From Scytonema millei VB511283 (lineage in GTDB: Bacteria; Cyanobacteriota; Cyanobacteriia; Cyanobacteriales; Chroococcidiopsidaceae): 64,000 bases of DNA. The notes beneath the pieces were generated by a model. It was not told where the DNA came from and searched no databases. It saw only the letters and a program-made list of their open reading frames with translations. Below are positions 7,944 to 16,821 of the stretch, in pieces. Position numbers and translations under genes: made by a program. Location of the stretch: the NCBI RefSeq assembly GCF_000817735.3, contig NZ_JTJC03000001.1, positions 691,710 to 755,709 of the forward strand, written 5' to 3'. The first letter of the stretch is position 1; every line of letters starts with the position of its first letter.

Positions 7944-10558
7944 AAAGTAGAATAATCTTGCCATGCTTGCATGAGATTGCCTTGCATCAGAGCAGCAATT
8001 CCATGTAAGGCGTGTAATTCTGGGATGTTGGAGTTGAGTGCTAGAGCAGGTTTGAGGGCAGTTTGGGCGGCGGCTCCATTCCAGTTATATAAATGGACAA
8101 AGGCAAGGTAGGCATAGGCATAGGGGTTTTGCGAGTCTAGCTGCGTCACTCGTTCCAGCGCCGCGATCGCACCTTTTACATTTTGTTGCAATATTTGAGC
8201 TAACGTCAGAGCGTAAGCCCAGTCGATATTTTGCGGTTCCTGTTTCAGCCTGTATTCCATTGCCAGTTGCACCTGTACCAAATAATCTTGGATTGGGTCG
8301 TATTGATTAATTCGTCCCACTTCTGCAAAGACTCGATCTAATGCCTTAATTCCTTGAGGTAACGTTGCTGCTAAAAGTCGTTCTTGCGTAACTAAATCTA
8401 ATTCCGGTGCAGGTGTGGCTGTAGCCGCAGGGTTAATTTTTAAGTTAACTGGTGGTACGGTGATGGGATAAGTTTCACCTGTATTGCGGTTTAAATATGT
8501 CGCCTCCAAAGTATAAATCCCCGCAGATAGATCGGATGGAGGCATCATTGCCGAGCGTTCTGTGACAGTGTAGGAAGTCAGTAGGGGCGGGTTTAGCGAC
8601 AGAGCGTCAGTTAAGGCAAGAGAGCCTGGTTCAAAACCCGCCCGTACGGGAGTCGGGAAATTGTGAATTAAATTGCCCATGCCGATCGCGCGATCGTGTA
8701 TCCAGCGATCGCTTTGTTTGTCACTATCCCGATTTTTCCATGTGAGTAACACAATACCAGGTTGCAACTGCTCCCACGTTCCAGACCACTCATAAGTTAC
8801 CGGAATCGGCTTTCCGGGTGGTGCTACTGACGGTACTGTGACTCTTGATAGTTTTATGTTGGTAGTTGGTAGTTGGTAGTTGGTAATTGGTAGTTGCTCC
8901 CCCAGCTTTCTTCCCCGACTCCCGACTTCTACTTGCGGTACGCGGCGATGATACAGTTTCAAGCTGCTACTATCGGGCAAAGTCCAAGTTTTTTGTAAAT
9001 TGAAATCGGGGGACTGTTCCACGTACTGCACCATAGCAGTTTGAGCATTTGGAACCGAGCCTTGTTCGCCTGTTTTCGTGACAAACCAATCGAGCGATCG
9101 CCCGTCTTGGACAATTTGCTGTTGGCGCGTTCCTACTTGTCGTCCGTAAACCTGAAAGTTTCGTAATGCCCCAAAATAATTTAAATTATGTTGATTGACT
9201 TCTAAGGTTGAAGGCAGCACGCCTAGATTGGATATAAGATTTGGTGCTGTTTGGACGATCTCTTCAATGACTTGAGCGTGGGGATACTCCGAACCCATGT
9301 AAGCATAATGTTTGGCATTAGGGCTAAGACTTGAAGCAAAACGACTACCTAATATTCCTCCTAGAGGAAACAAATTTAATCCCATGACTAATACTGTCAA
9401 ACCTACCGTACTCCAGCGAATTTGCTGTCCCCAGCGCCCGCGCCAGCACGTCATACCATAGGCAAGCAACAGCGCGACTCCAGGTAAATAAGGCACGACA
9501 TAGCGACTATCTTTATTCAGGTTGAGCGAACAGAGCAGATACGCACCGATGAGGAAGATTGCAAGCCATATGAGGGAGTCGGGAGTGTTGTTTTGACTTT
9601 TGACTTTTAACTTTTGACTTTTATAAAGCAACAGTCCTACGATTGGTACGAGCAACAGTACCCAAGAAATATGCTCTGGGAGTAGTTTCCAGTAGTAAGT
9701 CCAAGCATCGAGGGTATTGAGGGCAGGATCGCCTTCAGCTATGGCAGAATCTACTGTGGCTCGTTTTCCTCCCGTGAGAATCAGCAACCAGTTTGTCCGA
9801 TACCAAGGCATAAACACGATCGCCGATAGAAGTAGAGCGATCGCAAATTGGCAGATTCGTCCAATATTGCGTTTACGAATAACTTCAACCCCAGTCCAGA
9901 CAACTGGTGTTAGCAAAAAAAACAACGCCGTTTGCTTAACTAACAGCGCCATTCCCAGAGAAATACCAAATGCGATCGCCCAAAACCAATTGGGGATTAT
10001 TTTAGGTGTAGGGGCGCACAGCTGTGCGCCCCTACCATATTGAATTTTCCCTTGTCCCCTCATCCTCCAAACCGTTAAACACCAAAAACACAGTGTCACG
10101 ACAGCCGTAAGGGGATAATCGAGTAAAAAGTCTAGGCGTAACTTATATAATCCTGGGATGAGCTGGCATATGCCAGCTGCCCATAATCCGACTTCGGCGC
10201 TAAATAGTTGTAACCCTAGTCCGTAGACGGAAACAAGCAGGATAGCACTGAAAAATAGATTTACCAACGTAGCGCGATCGCTGCCAGTGCCAAACATCAG
10301 TTGGGTTACAGCCGCAGCAATCTGCGCTAGGGGAGGGGCTTTTGTGGAAAGCTGCCAAAAATCCGTCCACCAATCGCTACTGAACCACTGGGGCTGTTGT
10401 AGTGCTTGCCAGTAATTTAACGAACTCGTCAGATATTCTGCCCGATCCCAATCTGGAACAGAGCGATCGCAGGCAAACCAGATGCGATCGACTACGACTC
10501 CTGCTAACCATATCAGCAGGAGAATGAGCAAATGGCGATGTTTGAATTTAGCTAACAC
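7934..10558 (-). CDS. GT-C (GT39/ArnT-like) glycosyltransferase with TPR tail
   Basis: Multi-pass membrane protein of 874 aa. The N-terminal half resembles lipid-carrier-dependent glycosyltransferases: a first helix (residues 9-27), then an outer loop with Asp-containing DRSVPDWDRAEYL at the place of the GT-C acidic motif, followed by about ten membrane spans to about residue 415. The rest is soluble, with a beta-rich part (about 570-720) and TPR-like helices near the end (PQNIDWAYALTLAQIL, NPYAYAYLAFVHLYNW, IPELHALHGIAALMQGN). Donor and acceptor are unknown. Four repeat-derived stretches are translated within it (at 10008, 9574, 8858 and 8581) and the stop lies in a fifth. It is isolated from the polysaccharide cluster. 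Confidence 0.82.
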   Translation of the reverse strand: MLAKFKHRHLLILLLIWLAGVVVDRIWFACDRSVPDWDRAEYLTSSLNYWQALQQPQWFSSDWWTDFWQLSTKAPPLAQIAAAVTQLMFGTGSDRATLVNLFFSAILLVSVYGLGLQLFSAEVGLWAAGICQLIPGLYKLRLDFLLDYPLTAVVTLCFWCLTVWRMRGQGKIQYGRGAQLCAPTPKIIPNWFWAIAFGISLGMALLVKQTALFFLLTPVVWTGVEVIRKRNIGRICQFAIALLLSAIVFMPWYRTNWLLILTGGKRATVDSAIAEGDPALNTLDAWTYYWKLLPEHISWVLLLVPIVGLLLYKSQKLKVKSQNNTPDSLIWLAIFLIGAYLLCSLNLNKDSRYVVPYLPGVALLLAYGMTCWRGRWGQQIRWSTVGLTVLVMGLNLFPLGGILGSRFASSLSPNAKHYAYMGSEYPHAQVIEEIVQTAPNLISNLGVLPSTLEVNQHNLNYFGALRNFQVYGRQVGTRQQQIVQDGRSLDWFVTKTGEQGSVPNAQTAMVQYVEQSPDFNLQKTWTLPDSSSLKLYHRRVPQVEVGSRGRKLGEQLPITNYQLPTTNIKLSRVTVPSVAPPGKPIPVTYEWSGTWEQLQPGIVLLTWKNRDSDKQSDRWIHDRAIGMGNLIHNFPTPVRAGFEPGSLALTDALSLNPPLLTSYTVTERSAMMPPSDLSAGIYTLEATYLNRNTGETYPITVPPVNLKINPAATATPAPELDLVTQERLLAATLPQGIKALDRVFAEVGRINQYDPIQDYLVQVQLAMEYRLKQEPQNIDWAYALTLAQILQQNVKGAIAALERVTQLDSQNPYAYAYLAFVHLYNWNGAAAQTALKPALALNSNIPELHALHGIAALMQGNLMQAWQDYSTFRE
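8581..8647. repeat. Dispersed GTAGGGGCGGG unit inside a coding region
   Basis: A 67-base unit with GTAGGGGCGGGTTT and AAACCCGCCCGTAC ends, translated in frame as about 22 residues of the GT-C/TPR protein (around residues 638-660). Confidence 0.85.
8858..8926. repeat. TTGGTAG and CCGACTC repeats inside a coding region
   Basis: Five TTGGTAG/TTGGTAA heptamers followed by CCGACTCCCGACT, read in frame on the minus strand as residues about 545-567, including the runs QLPITNYQLPTTN and VGSRGRK. Confidence 0.88.
9574..9622. repeat. TTTTGAC repeat inside a coding region
   Basis: GGGAGTCGGGAGT followed by TTTTGAC/TTTTAAC units, read on the minus strand as about residues 313-328 (KSQKLKVKSQNNTPDS) in a loop between membrane spans. 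Confidence 0.85.
10008..10035. repeat. GTAGGGGCGC palindrome inside a coding region
   Basis: A perfect 28-base palindrome (GTAGGGGCGCACAG and its mirror), translated as GRGAQLCAPT at residues 175-184, between membrane spans. Confidence 0.93.
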
Positions 10559-10562
10559 GAAA

Positions 10563-11024
10563 TCAATAGGTTGAGCCTAATTTCTTCCTCATTTTGACAT
10601 GGGGAATGCCAGCTTCTTCAAATACTGCTCCCTCTGGTTCAAAACCTAGTTTTTGATGCAATCCTTGGATGTATTCTTGGGAGTGGATGACGACTTCTTG
10701 CATCTTCTTTTGGGTTGCAAGCGCGATCGCTTTTTCCATAATTAACTTACCAATGCCTTTTCCCCTACCTGCTGGTAAGACAGCCAACCTTTCAATTTTC
10801 GCTGTTGTATCATCCAAATATCTAATTCTAGCAGTACCGATAGGTCGATCGTCCAAATAAGCAATAATTTGGTCTGATGATTCATCTTGACCATCAAAAT
10901 CTAATTCTGGATCTATTCTTTGTTCTGATTGAAAAACTTCTGTTCTAACCGATCGCATGGCTGAAAAATCTTCAGGTAATTCCGCAACTTTAATTGTTAA
11001 ATTAATATCAAAATTGCTTGACAT
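10563..11024 (-). CDS. GNAT family N-acetyltransferase
   Basis: Acetyl-CoA-dependent N-acetyltransferase of the YjcF/ElaA-like group; substrate unknown. Seen: the N-terminal strand-helix ending VRTEVFQSEQRIDPELDFDG, the strand RPIGTARIRYL, and the acetyl-CoA loop with LAVLPAGRGKGIGKLIMEKA, the R-G-x-G-I-G pyrophosphate-binding pattern. The terminal strand is EVVIHSQEYIQGLHQKLGFEPEG. At 153 aa it is normal for the fold. Its stop lies 4 bases before the start of the GT-C/TPR gene on the same strand, so the two are probably one transcript, although a shared role is not apparent. Confidence 0.9.
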   Translation of the reverse strand: MSSNFDINLTIKVAELPEDFSAMRSVRTEVFQSEQRIDPELDFDGQDESSDQIIAYLDDRPIGTARIRYLDDTTAKIERLAVLPAGRGKGIGKLIMEKAIALATQKKMQEVVIHSQEYIQGLHQKLGFEPEGAVFEEAGIPHVKMRKKLGSTY

Positions 11025-11104
11025 TTGCTCTAGAACATTTTGGCTTTTAACACAGATTACCTTACAAAACTTTGTGTCTTTGCGACTTTGCGCGAGCGTT
11101 TATT

Positions 11105-11671
11105 TTAAGCAAATAACAATGCGATCGCACAGGTAAAACCAGGTAGCATAGGTGAATTTAACTCATCTCCACTCATCAGAGTGGCAACTAAATTTAAAAC
11201 CGCTCGATCGCGCCGATAAACTTCAACCTGTTGCTTGTGCCAATCTACAATCCAATATTCTCTCACACCCCTTGCTGAATAAAGCTTGAGTTTTAGTTCC
11301 TTATCGCGCTTCTCATTTTCACTACCAGAGGATAGCACTTCTACTACTAACTCCGGTGCAGCAGTTAAATGTCCGGCTTCATCTAATAAGACAGATAATC
11401 TTTCATTGCTAGCCCAAACCACATCGGGAATAACAGCATCAGTATCAGAAAAAATTACCCCAGGAGCAGGTACAACTTCTCCTAATCCTGTAGTTTGCGA
11501 CCATAGACCCAATGCAATAATGATTCTGGCACAAGCGTTTTGATGTTTCCAATGTGGCGCTCTGGTCACAAACAATTCCCCGTCAATAATTTCGTAGCGG
11601 TTGCCATTATCTGGAAATAAATCTAGATCGGCTGTTGTCCAGATGACTCTATCGGTTATGGGTAAATTCAT
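11105..11671 (-). CDS. Uma2 family (DUF820) PD-(D/E)XK nuclease-like protein
   Basis: Member of the Uma2/DUF820 family, abundant in cyanobacteria and predicted to have a restriction-endonuclease-like fold; the biological role is not established. Landmarks: YEIIDGELFV, IIIALGLW, then the PD...E-x-x core IPDVVWAS and PELVVEVLSSGS followed by KRDKELKLKLYSARGVREYWIVD. The Asp, Glu and Lys of the predicted active site are all present. I start at the ATG at 11671 rather than the TTG two codons upstream. Heptamer repeats of the TTTTGAC type lie right upstream, replacing any clear ribosome site. A second Uma2 gene is at 61.5 kb. Confidence 0.88.
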   Translation of the reverse strand: MNLPITDRVIWTTADLDLFPDNGNRYEIIDGELFVTRAPHWKHQNACARIIIALGLWSQTTGLGEVVPAPGVIFSDTDAVIPDVVWASNERLSVLLDEAGHLTAAPELVVEVLSSGSENEKRDKELKLKLYSARGVREYWIVDWHKQQVEVYRRDRAVLNLVATLMSGDELNSPMLPGFTCAIALLFA

Positions 11672-11807
11672 GAGCAAGTCAAAAGTTAAAAGTCAAAAGT
11701 TAAAATTATGAACCTACGCTATACGGACATATTTTGGTTTCATTTGTTATATAAATTAAACGTGTAAAAGCTTACCAGGTAGTCATCTGTATCCAAAATT
11801 TGAAGAA

Positions 11808-11866
11808 GGGCGGGTCGATCAAAAATTTTGAATGGAAACAAAGATTATTGGTGAACCTGCCCCTAC
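11808..11866. repeat. Diverged dispersed repeat next to putA
   Basis: GGGCGGGT at one end and AACCTGCCCCTAC at the other; a weaker, inverted copy of the unit at 4725 and 19112. It ends 12 bases from the putA stop. Confidence 0.55.
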
Positions 11867-11878
11867 AATGATATCAAT

Positions 11879-14800
11879 CTATTCTGCGCCTTCAATGGGG
11901 GCAAAACCCTGACGCTGAACGTTTTCCGTGATTGCACGCGGTTCCAAGAATTGTAATAAATAATCGGGACCACCAGCTTTGGAACCAACTCCAGACATTT
12001 TGAAGCCGCCGAAGGGTTGTCTGGCGACGATCGCCCCTGTTATCGTGCGGTTGATATACAAGTTACCCACTTCAAACTGTTCCTGTGCCATCTGAATGTG
12101 GGATGGGGTACGAGAATACAGTCCCCCCGTCAAGGCGTAGTCAGTCCCGTTAGCAACGGCGATCGCCTCTTCAAAGTCCTTCACCCGAATTACCGCTACC
12201 ACGGGACCAAAAATCTCTTCTTGGGCGATCGTGGCTGTGGGAGGCACTTCGGTAAAAATCGTAGGGTTGACAAAATAGCCGTTATCTGAGGCAGGTATTT
12301 CTACAGCGACTTTTGCTTCTTGTCGCCCTTGCTCGATATACTCGCGAATACGAGCTTGCGCGTTACCATCAATGACGGGACCGACTTGAGTACTGGGTAA
12401 TTCCGTTGCACCAATGTTGAGCGATCGCGTCGCTTCTACTAAGCGGTGAATGAAAGTATCGTAAACCGAATCTAAAACAATGACTCTTGATGCAGCCGAA
12501 CACTTTTGTCCGCTATAACCGAAAGCCGATTGCACCACACCCACCACGGCTTGGTCTAGATCTGCACTTTCATCGACAATCATCCCATTCTTACCACCCA
12601 TCTCGGCGATAACGCGCTTGAGATGCTTTTGTCCTGGTTGGACTTTTGCCGCTTCCGCATAAATCCGACAACCCACTTCGCGGGAACCTGTAAATGCAAT
12701 TAAGTGCGTGTCGGGATGGTTTACCAAATGCGCCCCAACTTTAGAACCTTTCCCAGGAACAAATTGATAGACACCTTTGGGAAATCCAGCTTCAACCAAA
12801 ATTTCGGTTAATTTTGCCGCAATGACAGAAGATGTTTCCGCAGGCTTAAGCAGAGTACAGTTTCCTGCTACCAGCGCCGCTACAGTCATGCCAGTGGCGA
12901 TCGCTAAAGGAAAATTCCAAGGAGAAATTACCACCGCAATTCCCCTCGGTTGGTAAAGGTAACGGTTTGTTTCCCCTGCTACGTCGTAGTTGTAACCTGC
13001 ATCTAATCTTTCCATTTCCGCCGCATAGTAGCGACAGAAATCGATCGCCTCCGATACTTCTGAATCGGCTTCTTTGACAGGCTTACCAACTTCTAGCACG
13101 ATCCATGCTGATAGTTCGGCGCGGCGGAGTTCCATCAAATCGCCAGCTTTGCGCAAAATACTCGCCCGTTGCTTGGCTGGGGTATTTTTCCACCCAGGAA
13201 AAGCCGCCTTCGCCGCTTGCATTGCCTGTTCTGCTTGTTCGACGCTGAGGAGTCCGACTTTTCCCACCACCTCGCTGAAGTTTGACGGATTCACAGAATC
13301 AATAATTTCTGATGTAGAAACGTACTCGCCATTAACCAGAGGCAAATAGGTTTTACCAAATAGCTGTCGCACTTGTTGAAAAGCCTGTTGTGACTGTTCT
13401 CTCGCCTCGACTACGGCATAATCGGTGTCAGCAGCAGGATTGAAGGGGTGAGGAGTGAGGAGTGAGGAGTGAGGGGAAAGCGATCTTCTTTCCGACTCCC
13501 GACTCCCGACTCCCGACTCCCGACTCCCGACTCCCTGCTCTCGACTCCCTGCTCCCTGCTCCCTCAAAATAGGTGGTGCAATCAATTCCTCAATCGGGCG
13601 TTCTTCCAAATTTTGGCGCAGGAAGGAACTATTGGCGGTATTTTCCAACAAGCGGCGAATCAAATAAGCCATTCCAGGTAAAAGTTCGCCATAGGGACAG
13701 TAAACCCGGACTCGATAACCGCGATCGCTTAATGCTTTTGCTAGTTTATCGCCCATGCCATACAGAACTTGCATTTCAAAGCGACGACGAGGAATTTTGA
13801 GAGTTTCAGCGATCGCGATTGCATGGGCTTGCGATCGCACGTTATGACTACCTATTGCTGAATAGATGTATTCGTGATTTTCTAACAACAACTGGGTAAT
13901 TTTTTCAAAGTTCAGATCTGTGGCTGCTTTGTCGTTAAATACAGGTTGCTGCCAGTGTTTTTGTTCGGCTTTAATCGTTTCTTGATCCCAATAGGCACCT
14001 TTAACCAGTCTGACGGTTAAGGGATAGCCTCGCTGTTTTACCCAAGCGATTAAATCTTGCGCATCTCGTTCGCTGTCGCGCAAATATGCTTGAATTGTTA
14101 CACCAACATCTGTACGACTGCGAAATTCTTCTTCTTGCAAAACTTGTTTTAAAATAGAGAAAATCAGGTCTTTGTAAGCGTATTGTTCCATATCAAAATG
14201 GATCGATACGCCTAATTCTTTGGCTTTTCTTAATACAGTACGGATGCGATCGCTAACTCTTGCCGTACTACCTGCCGCATCCAATGGATCGAACTGAGAG
14301 TAAAACGCCGTCAGCTTTACCGAAACTTGTACTTGTGGCAAAGCTTCCCCATCAGCTTCATCAATTTGGGCGACTGGTTTCCAATTCTTGCTAGCTGCTG
14401 CTAGCTGTGCCATTAGATCTAAATAACGTTCTAAATATGACTGCGCTTCCGCTTCAGTAATGACTGCTTCACCCAAAATATCGATGGTGAATGCCATTTT
14501 TTCCTTCCGCAGCCGTTCGATTGTCTTTAATGTCTGCTGAATATTTTCTCCAGCGATATATTTATGCGCTAAAGTTTCTACAGCTGTAGATACTGTCGTT
14601 GCTGCTACCTGCCCAGGCATAGAATCTGGGTTAGCAAAATTGAGCATTCCTTTTAAGGCAGTCGGAAGTTCTACCGACTCATCGCCAAGGTATTCTTGTA
14701 AATGGCGAGCAATTTCTGGCTTACTCCGCAAAGCAGGCAAACAGTCAATAAAACGAAATAGCTGCACCCGCAACCCAGGATTACTCATTGCCCAAGCGAG

Positions 14801-14962
14801 TAACTTGTCATCCCAGCGCATTTGTTCGCGGATTGAGGCAAAAAACGAACGATTTTCTCGCGTCGCCGCTAGCAATTGTTTGGCGATTTCCTGCGTTTTT
14901 GGTTCGTAGGTGCTTGGTTGTGCTTGTAATACCACAGATGGCAGACTCCCTGTTGAAGGCAT
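11879..14962 (-). CDS. putA: Bifunctional proline dehydrogenase / P5C dehydrogenase
   Basis: Two-step oxidation of proline to glutamate in one polypeptide of 1027 aa. Residues about 90-440 are the FAD proline dehydrogenase barrel, with SVKLTAFYSQFDPLD, VRLVKGAYWDQETI and RRRFEMQVLYGMGD. From about residue 515 comes the NAD-dependent aldehyde dehydrogenase, with VVISPWNFPLAIATGM, LIAFTGSREVG, EMGGKNGMIVD and the catalytic Cys in YSGQKCSAASRV near residue 820. No N-terminal DNA-binding domain is seen, so this PutA should not be its own repressor. Residues about 466-506, in the linker between the domains, are repeat-derived Gly-Ser-Arg-Glu runs. It is monocistronic. Confidence 0.95.
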   Translation of the reverse strand: MPSTGSLPSVVLQAQPSTYEPKTQEIAKQLLAATRENRSFFASIREQMRWDDKLLAWAMSNPGLRVQLFRFIDCLPALRSKPEIARHLQEYLGDESVELPTALKGMLNFANPDSMPGQVAATTVSTAVETLAHKYIAGENIQQTLKTIERLRKEKMAFTIDILGEAVITEAEAQSYLERYLDLMAQLAAASKNWKPVAQIDEADGEALPQVQVSVKLTAFYSQFDPLDAAGSTARVSDRIRTVLRKAKELGVSIHFDMEQYAYKDLIFSILKQVLQEEEFRSRTDVGVTIQAYLRDSERDAQDLIAWVKQRGYPLTVRLVKGAYWDQETIKAEQKHWQQPVFNDKAATDLNFEKITQLLLENHEYIYSAIGSHNVRSQAHAIAIAETLKIPRRRFEMQVLYGMGDKLAKALSDRGYRVRVYCPYGELLPGMAYLIRRLLENTANSSFLRQNLEERPIEELIAPPILREQGAGSREQGVGSRESGVGSRESERRSLSPHSSLLTPHPFNPAADTDYAVVEAREQSQQAFQQVRQLFGKTYLPLVNGEYVSTSEIIDSVNPSNFSEVVGKVGLLSVEQAEQAMQAAKAAFPGWKNTPAKQRASILRKAGDLMELRRAELSAWIVLEVGKPVKEADSEVSEAIDFCRYYAAEMERLDAGYNYDVAGETNRYLYQPRGIAVVISPWNFPLAIATGMTVAALVAGNCTLLKPAETSSVIAAKLTEILVEAGFPKGVYQFVPGKGSKVGAHLVNHPDTHLIAFTGSREVGCRIYAEAAKVQPGQKHLKRVIAEMGGKNGMIVDESADLDQAVVGVVQSAFGYSGQKCSAASRVIVLDSVYDTFIHRLVEATRSLNIGATELPSTQVGPVIDGNAQARIREYIEQGRQEAKVAVEIPASDNGYFVNPTIFTEVPPTATIAQEEIFGPVVAVIRVKDFEEAIAVANGTDYALTGGLYSRTPSHIQMAQEQFEVGNLYINRTITGAIVARQPFGGFKMSGVGSKAGGPDYLLQFLEPRAITENVQRQGFAPIEGAE
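13445..13565. repeat. In-frame heptamer repeat block inside putA
   Basis: GAGGAGT units, then at least five CGACTCC units, then CTCCCTG units, about 121 bases. Read on the minus strand they encode about 40 Gly/Ser/Arg/Glu-rich residues in the inter-domain linker. Confidence 0.92.
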
Positions 14963-15405
14963 TGAGGCAATTCGATTGCAATCTAGGTGCGATAACTTGA
15001 GTGCGATCGCTCTCCTATTGAAAGGTTTTCACTCCCTCTTAACTTGATTTGTAGCATAAATAACTTTCTTCAGTTATGAGTCATGATGTTTGCTCTATTT
15101 ATCAGTCACTTATAGCGTTTCCCAGCAGGTGTAATACATGGGTAGGGGCTTACAGCTGTGCGCCCCTACAGATCTACGTACCTCATTTAACTGAGAATGA
15201 CTACGATCTTTTCAGCTCTTCATAAGTTACATTTTAATAATTACAAGTTTGACAAAAAATGAATTCTAACTAGCGAAAGGGAAGGCACTGAAAACCAGAA
15301 ATCAAAAGCGCTAGCTAAGAAGATCGGAAACCGTCCAAATGGAACAGCGCAAGCAATGTTAATTATTGTCAGAATGAGAAATGAAACTCATTAAGGGAAA
15401 TTGCT
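14963..15405. other. Gap between putA and the aldolase gene
   Basis: 443 bases between divergent genes. It holds the MITE-like unit at 15111-15205 and presumably both promoters. No conserved RNA is recognised. Confidence 0.6.
15111..15205. mobile_element. MITE-like unit with GTAGGGGC palindrome core
   Basis: Ends TATAGCGTTTCCCAGC and (inverted) CGTAGTCATTCTCAGTT, with an imperfect palindrome at 15142-15169 in the middle. In the reverse orientation the flanks of the palindrome match those of the unit at 26866-26978 (ATGAGGTAC-TAGATCT). Confidence 0.65.
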
Positions 15406-16488
15406 ATGACTGCTACGCTGTCTGCACCCCAAGCGATTGAGTCTTGGTTGGGTCAAGAAGCAGAAGACCTCCTCACGTACAAAGCTAAGGTTCCCAAAGA
15501 TTTATTACATTTACCAAGCCCAGACGCAGTAGACCGATTTTTTAGCACGAGCGATCGCAATCCTCAAGTATTGCGCAGCCTTCAGCAACTCTACTCTCAC
15601 GGGCGATTGGCAAATACGGGTTATCTTTCAATTTTGCCAGTAGACCAAGGGATCGAACACTCCGCAGGGGCTTCGTTTGCACCCAATCCAATGTATTTCG
15701 ATCCAGAAAATATTGTTAAATTGGCAATGGCAGCCGAGTGTAACGCCGTTGCTACCACGTTGGGTGTTTTGGGCATAGTTTCTCGCAAGTATGCCCACAA
15801 AATCCCCTTCATTGTCAAAATCAATCACAACGAGTTACTCACTTTTCCCAATCAATTCGATCAAGTTTTGTTTGGTTCGGTCGAGCAAGCTTGGAATTTA
15901 GGCGCTGTGGCAGTTGGAGCTACAATATACTTCGGTTCGGAAAACTCGACGCGCCAAATTCAAGAAATCAGTCGCGCTTTTGCCCGCGCCCACGAATTAG
16001 GAATGGCAACAATCTTATGGTGCTATTTGCGTAACAACGCCTTCAAGCAGGATAAAGATTATCACCTAGCTGGCGATCTCACCGGACAGGCAAACCACAT
16101 CGGTGTCACGATTGAAGCCGATATTATCAAACAAAAATTGCCAGAACTCGATCGCGGTTACGAAGCTGTTGCTAAAGCTAGCGGCAAAAGTTACGGTAAA
16201 ACTAACGAAAGAATCTACACCGATTTAACGAGCGACCATCCAATCGATCTCACCCGCTACCAAGTTCTCAATTGCTACAGCGGACGAGTGGGATTAATTA
16301 ACTCTGGTGGTGCTTCTGGTAAAAATGATTTTGCCGAAGCCGTGCGTACGGCTGTAATTAACAAACGGGCTGGTGGTTCTGGCTTAATTTCCGGTCGCAA
16401 AACCTTCCAACGCCCCTTTGAAGAAGGAGTCAAGCTGTTCCATACAATTCAAGATGTTTACCTCTCTCCAGAGGTAACTATTGCTTGA
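15406..16488 (+). CDS. Class I fructose-bisphosphate aldolase
   Basis: Schiff-base (class I) aldolase of the DhnA/FbaB type, cleaving fructose 1,6-bisphosphate to triose phosphates in glycolysis, and in the reverse direction in the Calvin cycle and gluconeogenesis. Landmarks: [67 protein letters not shown] and the phosphate-binding end [10 protein letters not shown] with [15 protein letters not shown]. At 360 aa it has the usual cyanobacterial length. AAGGGA lies before the ATG and a hairpin follows at 16501. Cyanobacteria usually also have a class II enzyme for the Calvin cycle, which is not in the window. Confidence 0.93.
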   Translation: MTATLSAPQAIESWLGQEAEDLLTYKAKVPKDLLHLPSPDAVDRFFSTSDRNPQVLRSLQQLYSHGRLANTGYLSILPVDQGIEHSAGASFAPNPMYFDPENIVKLAMAAECNAVATTLGVLGIVSRKYAHKIPFIVKINHNELLTFPNQFDQVLFGSVEQAWNLGAVAVGATIYFGSENSTRQIQEISRAFARAHELGMATILWCYLRNNAFKQDKDYHLAGDLTGQANHIGVTIEADIIKQKLPELDRGYEAVAKASGKSYGKTNERIYTDLTSDHPIDLTRYQVLNCYSGRVGLINSGGASGKNDFAEAVRTAVINKRAGGSGLISGRKTFQRPFEEGVKLFHTIQDVYLSPEVTIA

Positions 16489-16500
16489 TGCTGTAGAAAT

Positions 16501-16540
16501 AGGACTTTGGATAAAACTGGATAAAACTATCCAAAGTCCT
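16501..16540. terminator. Hairpin between convergent genes
   Basis: A perfect 13-bp stem (AGGACTTTGGATA with TATCCAAAGTCCT) and a 14-base loop. It lacks a long T tract on either side, but the position between two convergent genes suggests termination in both directions. Confidence 0.6.
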
Positions 16541-16548
16541 AATTTGTG

Positions 16549-16695
16549 TTAGTTACCCTGTTTTTGCGGGTCTTCTTCATCCATAACCTGAGCCAGCATC
16601 CAGGGAACTGGCAAAGTTTCCCAACGCGATTGAGAACGCTTGGGTAAAGCTAGCTGGCGATCGCGATTTCGCCTGGTCAAACGAGGACTTTTCAT
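16549..16695 (-). CDS. Small basic protein of 48 aa, unknown function
   Basis: Short reading frame convergent to the aldolase gene. GGAGG lies 8 bases before the ATG, one of the best ribosome sites in the window. The product starts MKSPRLTRRNRDRQLALP, has a strongly basic first half (six Arg and two Lys within about 24 residues), a central RWETLPVPWMLAQVMD and an acidic end. I recognise no family. It could be a small regulatory or nucleic-acid-binding protein, but that is only suggested by charge. The frame contains a HIP1 octamer, which is neutral evidence. The strong start and tight fit between neighbours make it likely to be real. Confidence 0.6.
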   Translation of the reverse strand: MKSPRLTRRNRDRQLALPKRSQSRWETLPVPWMLAQVMDEEDPQKQGN

Positions 16696-16821
16696 ACTCT
16701 CATCCTCCAATTTTGCAAATCGTAAAATTTACTGAGTTTAAGGAGAAATTAAATTGCTCCTACTGCCAAGCATGACAAACCTGCATGAAAATCATTTAAA
16801 TTCTGCATGAGAATCTTCTCA

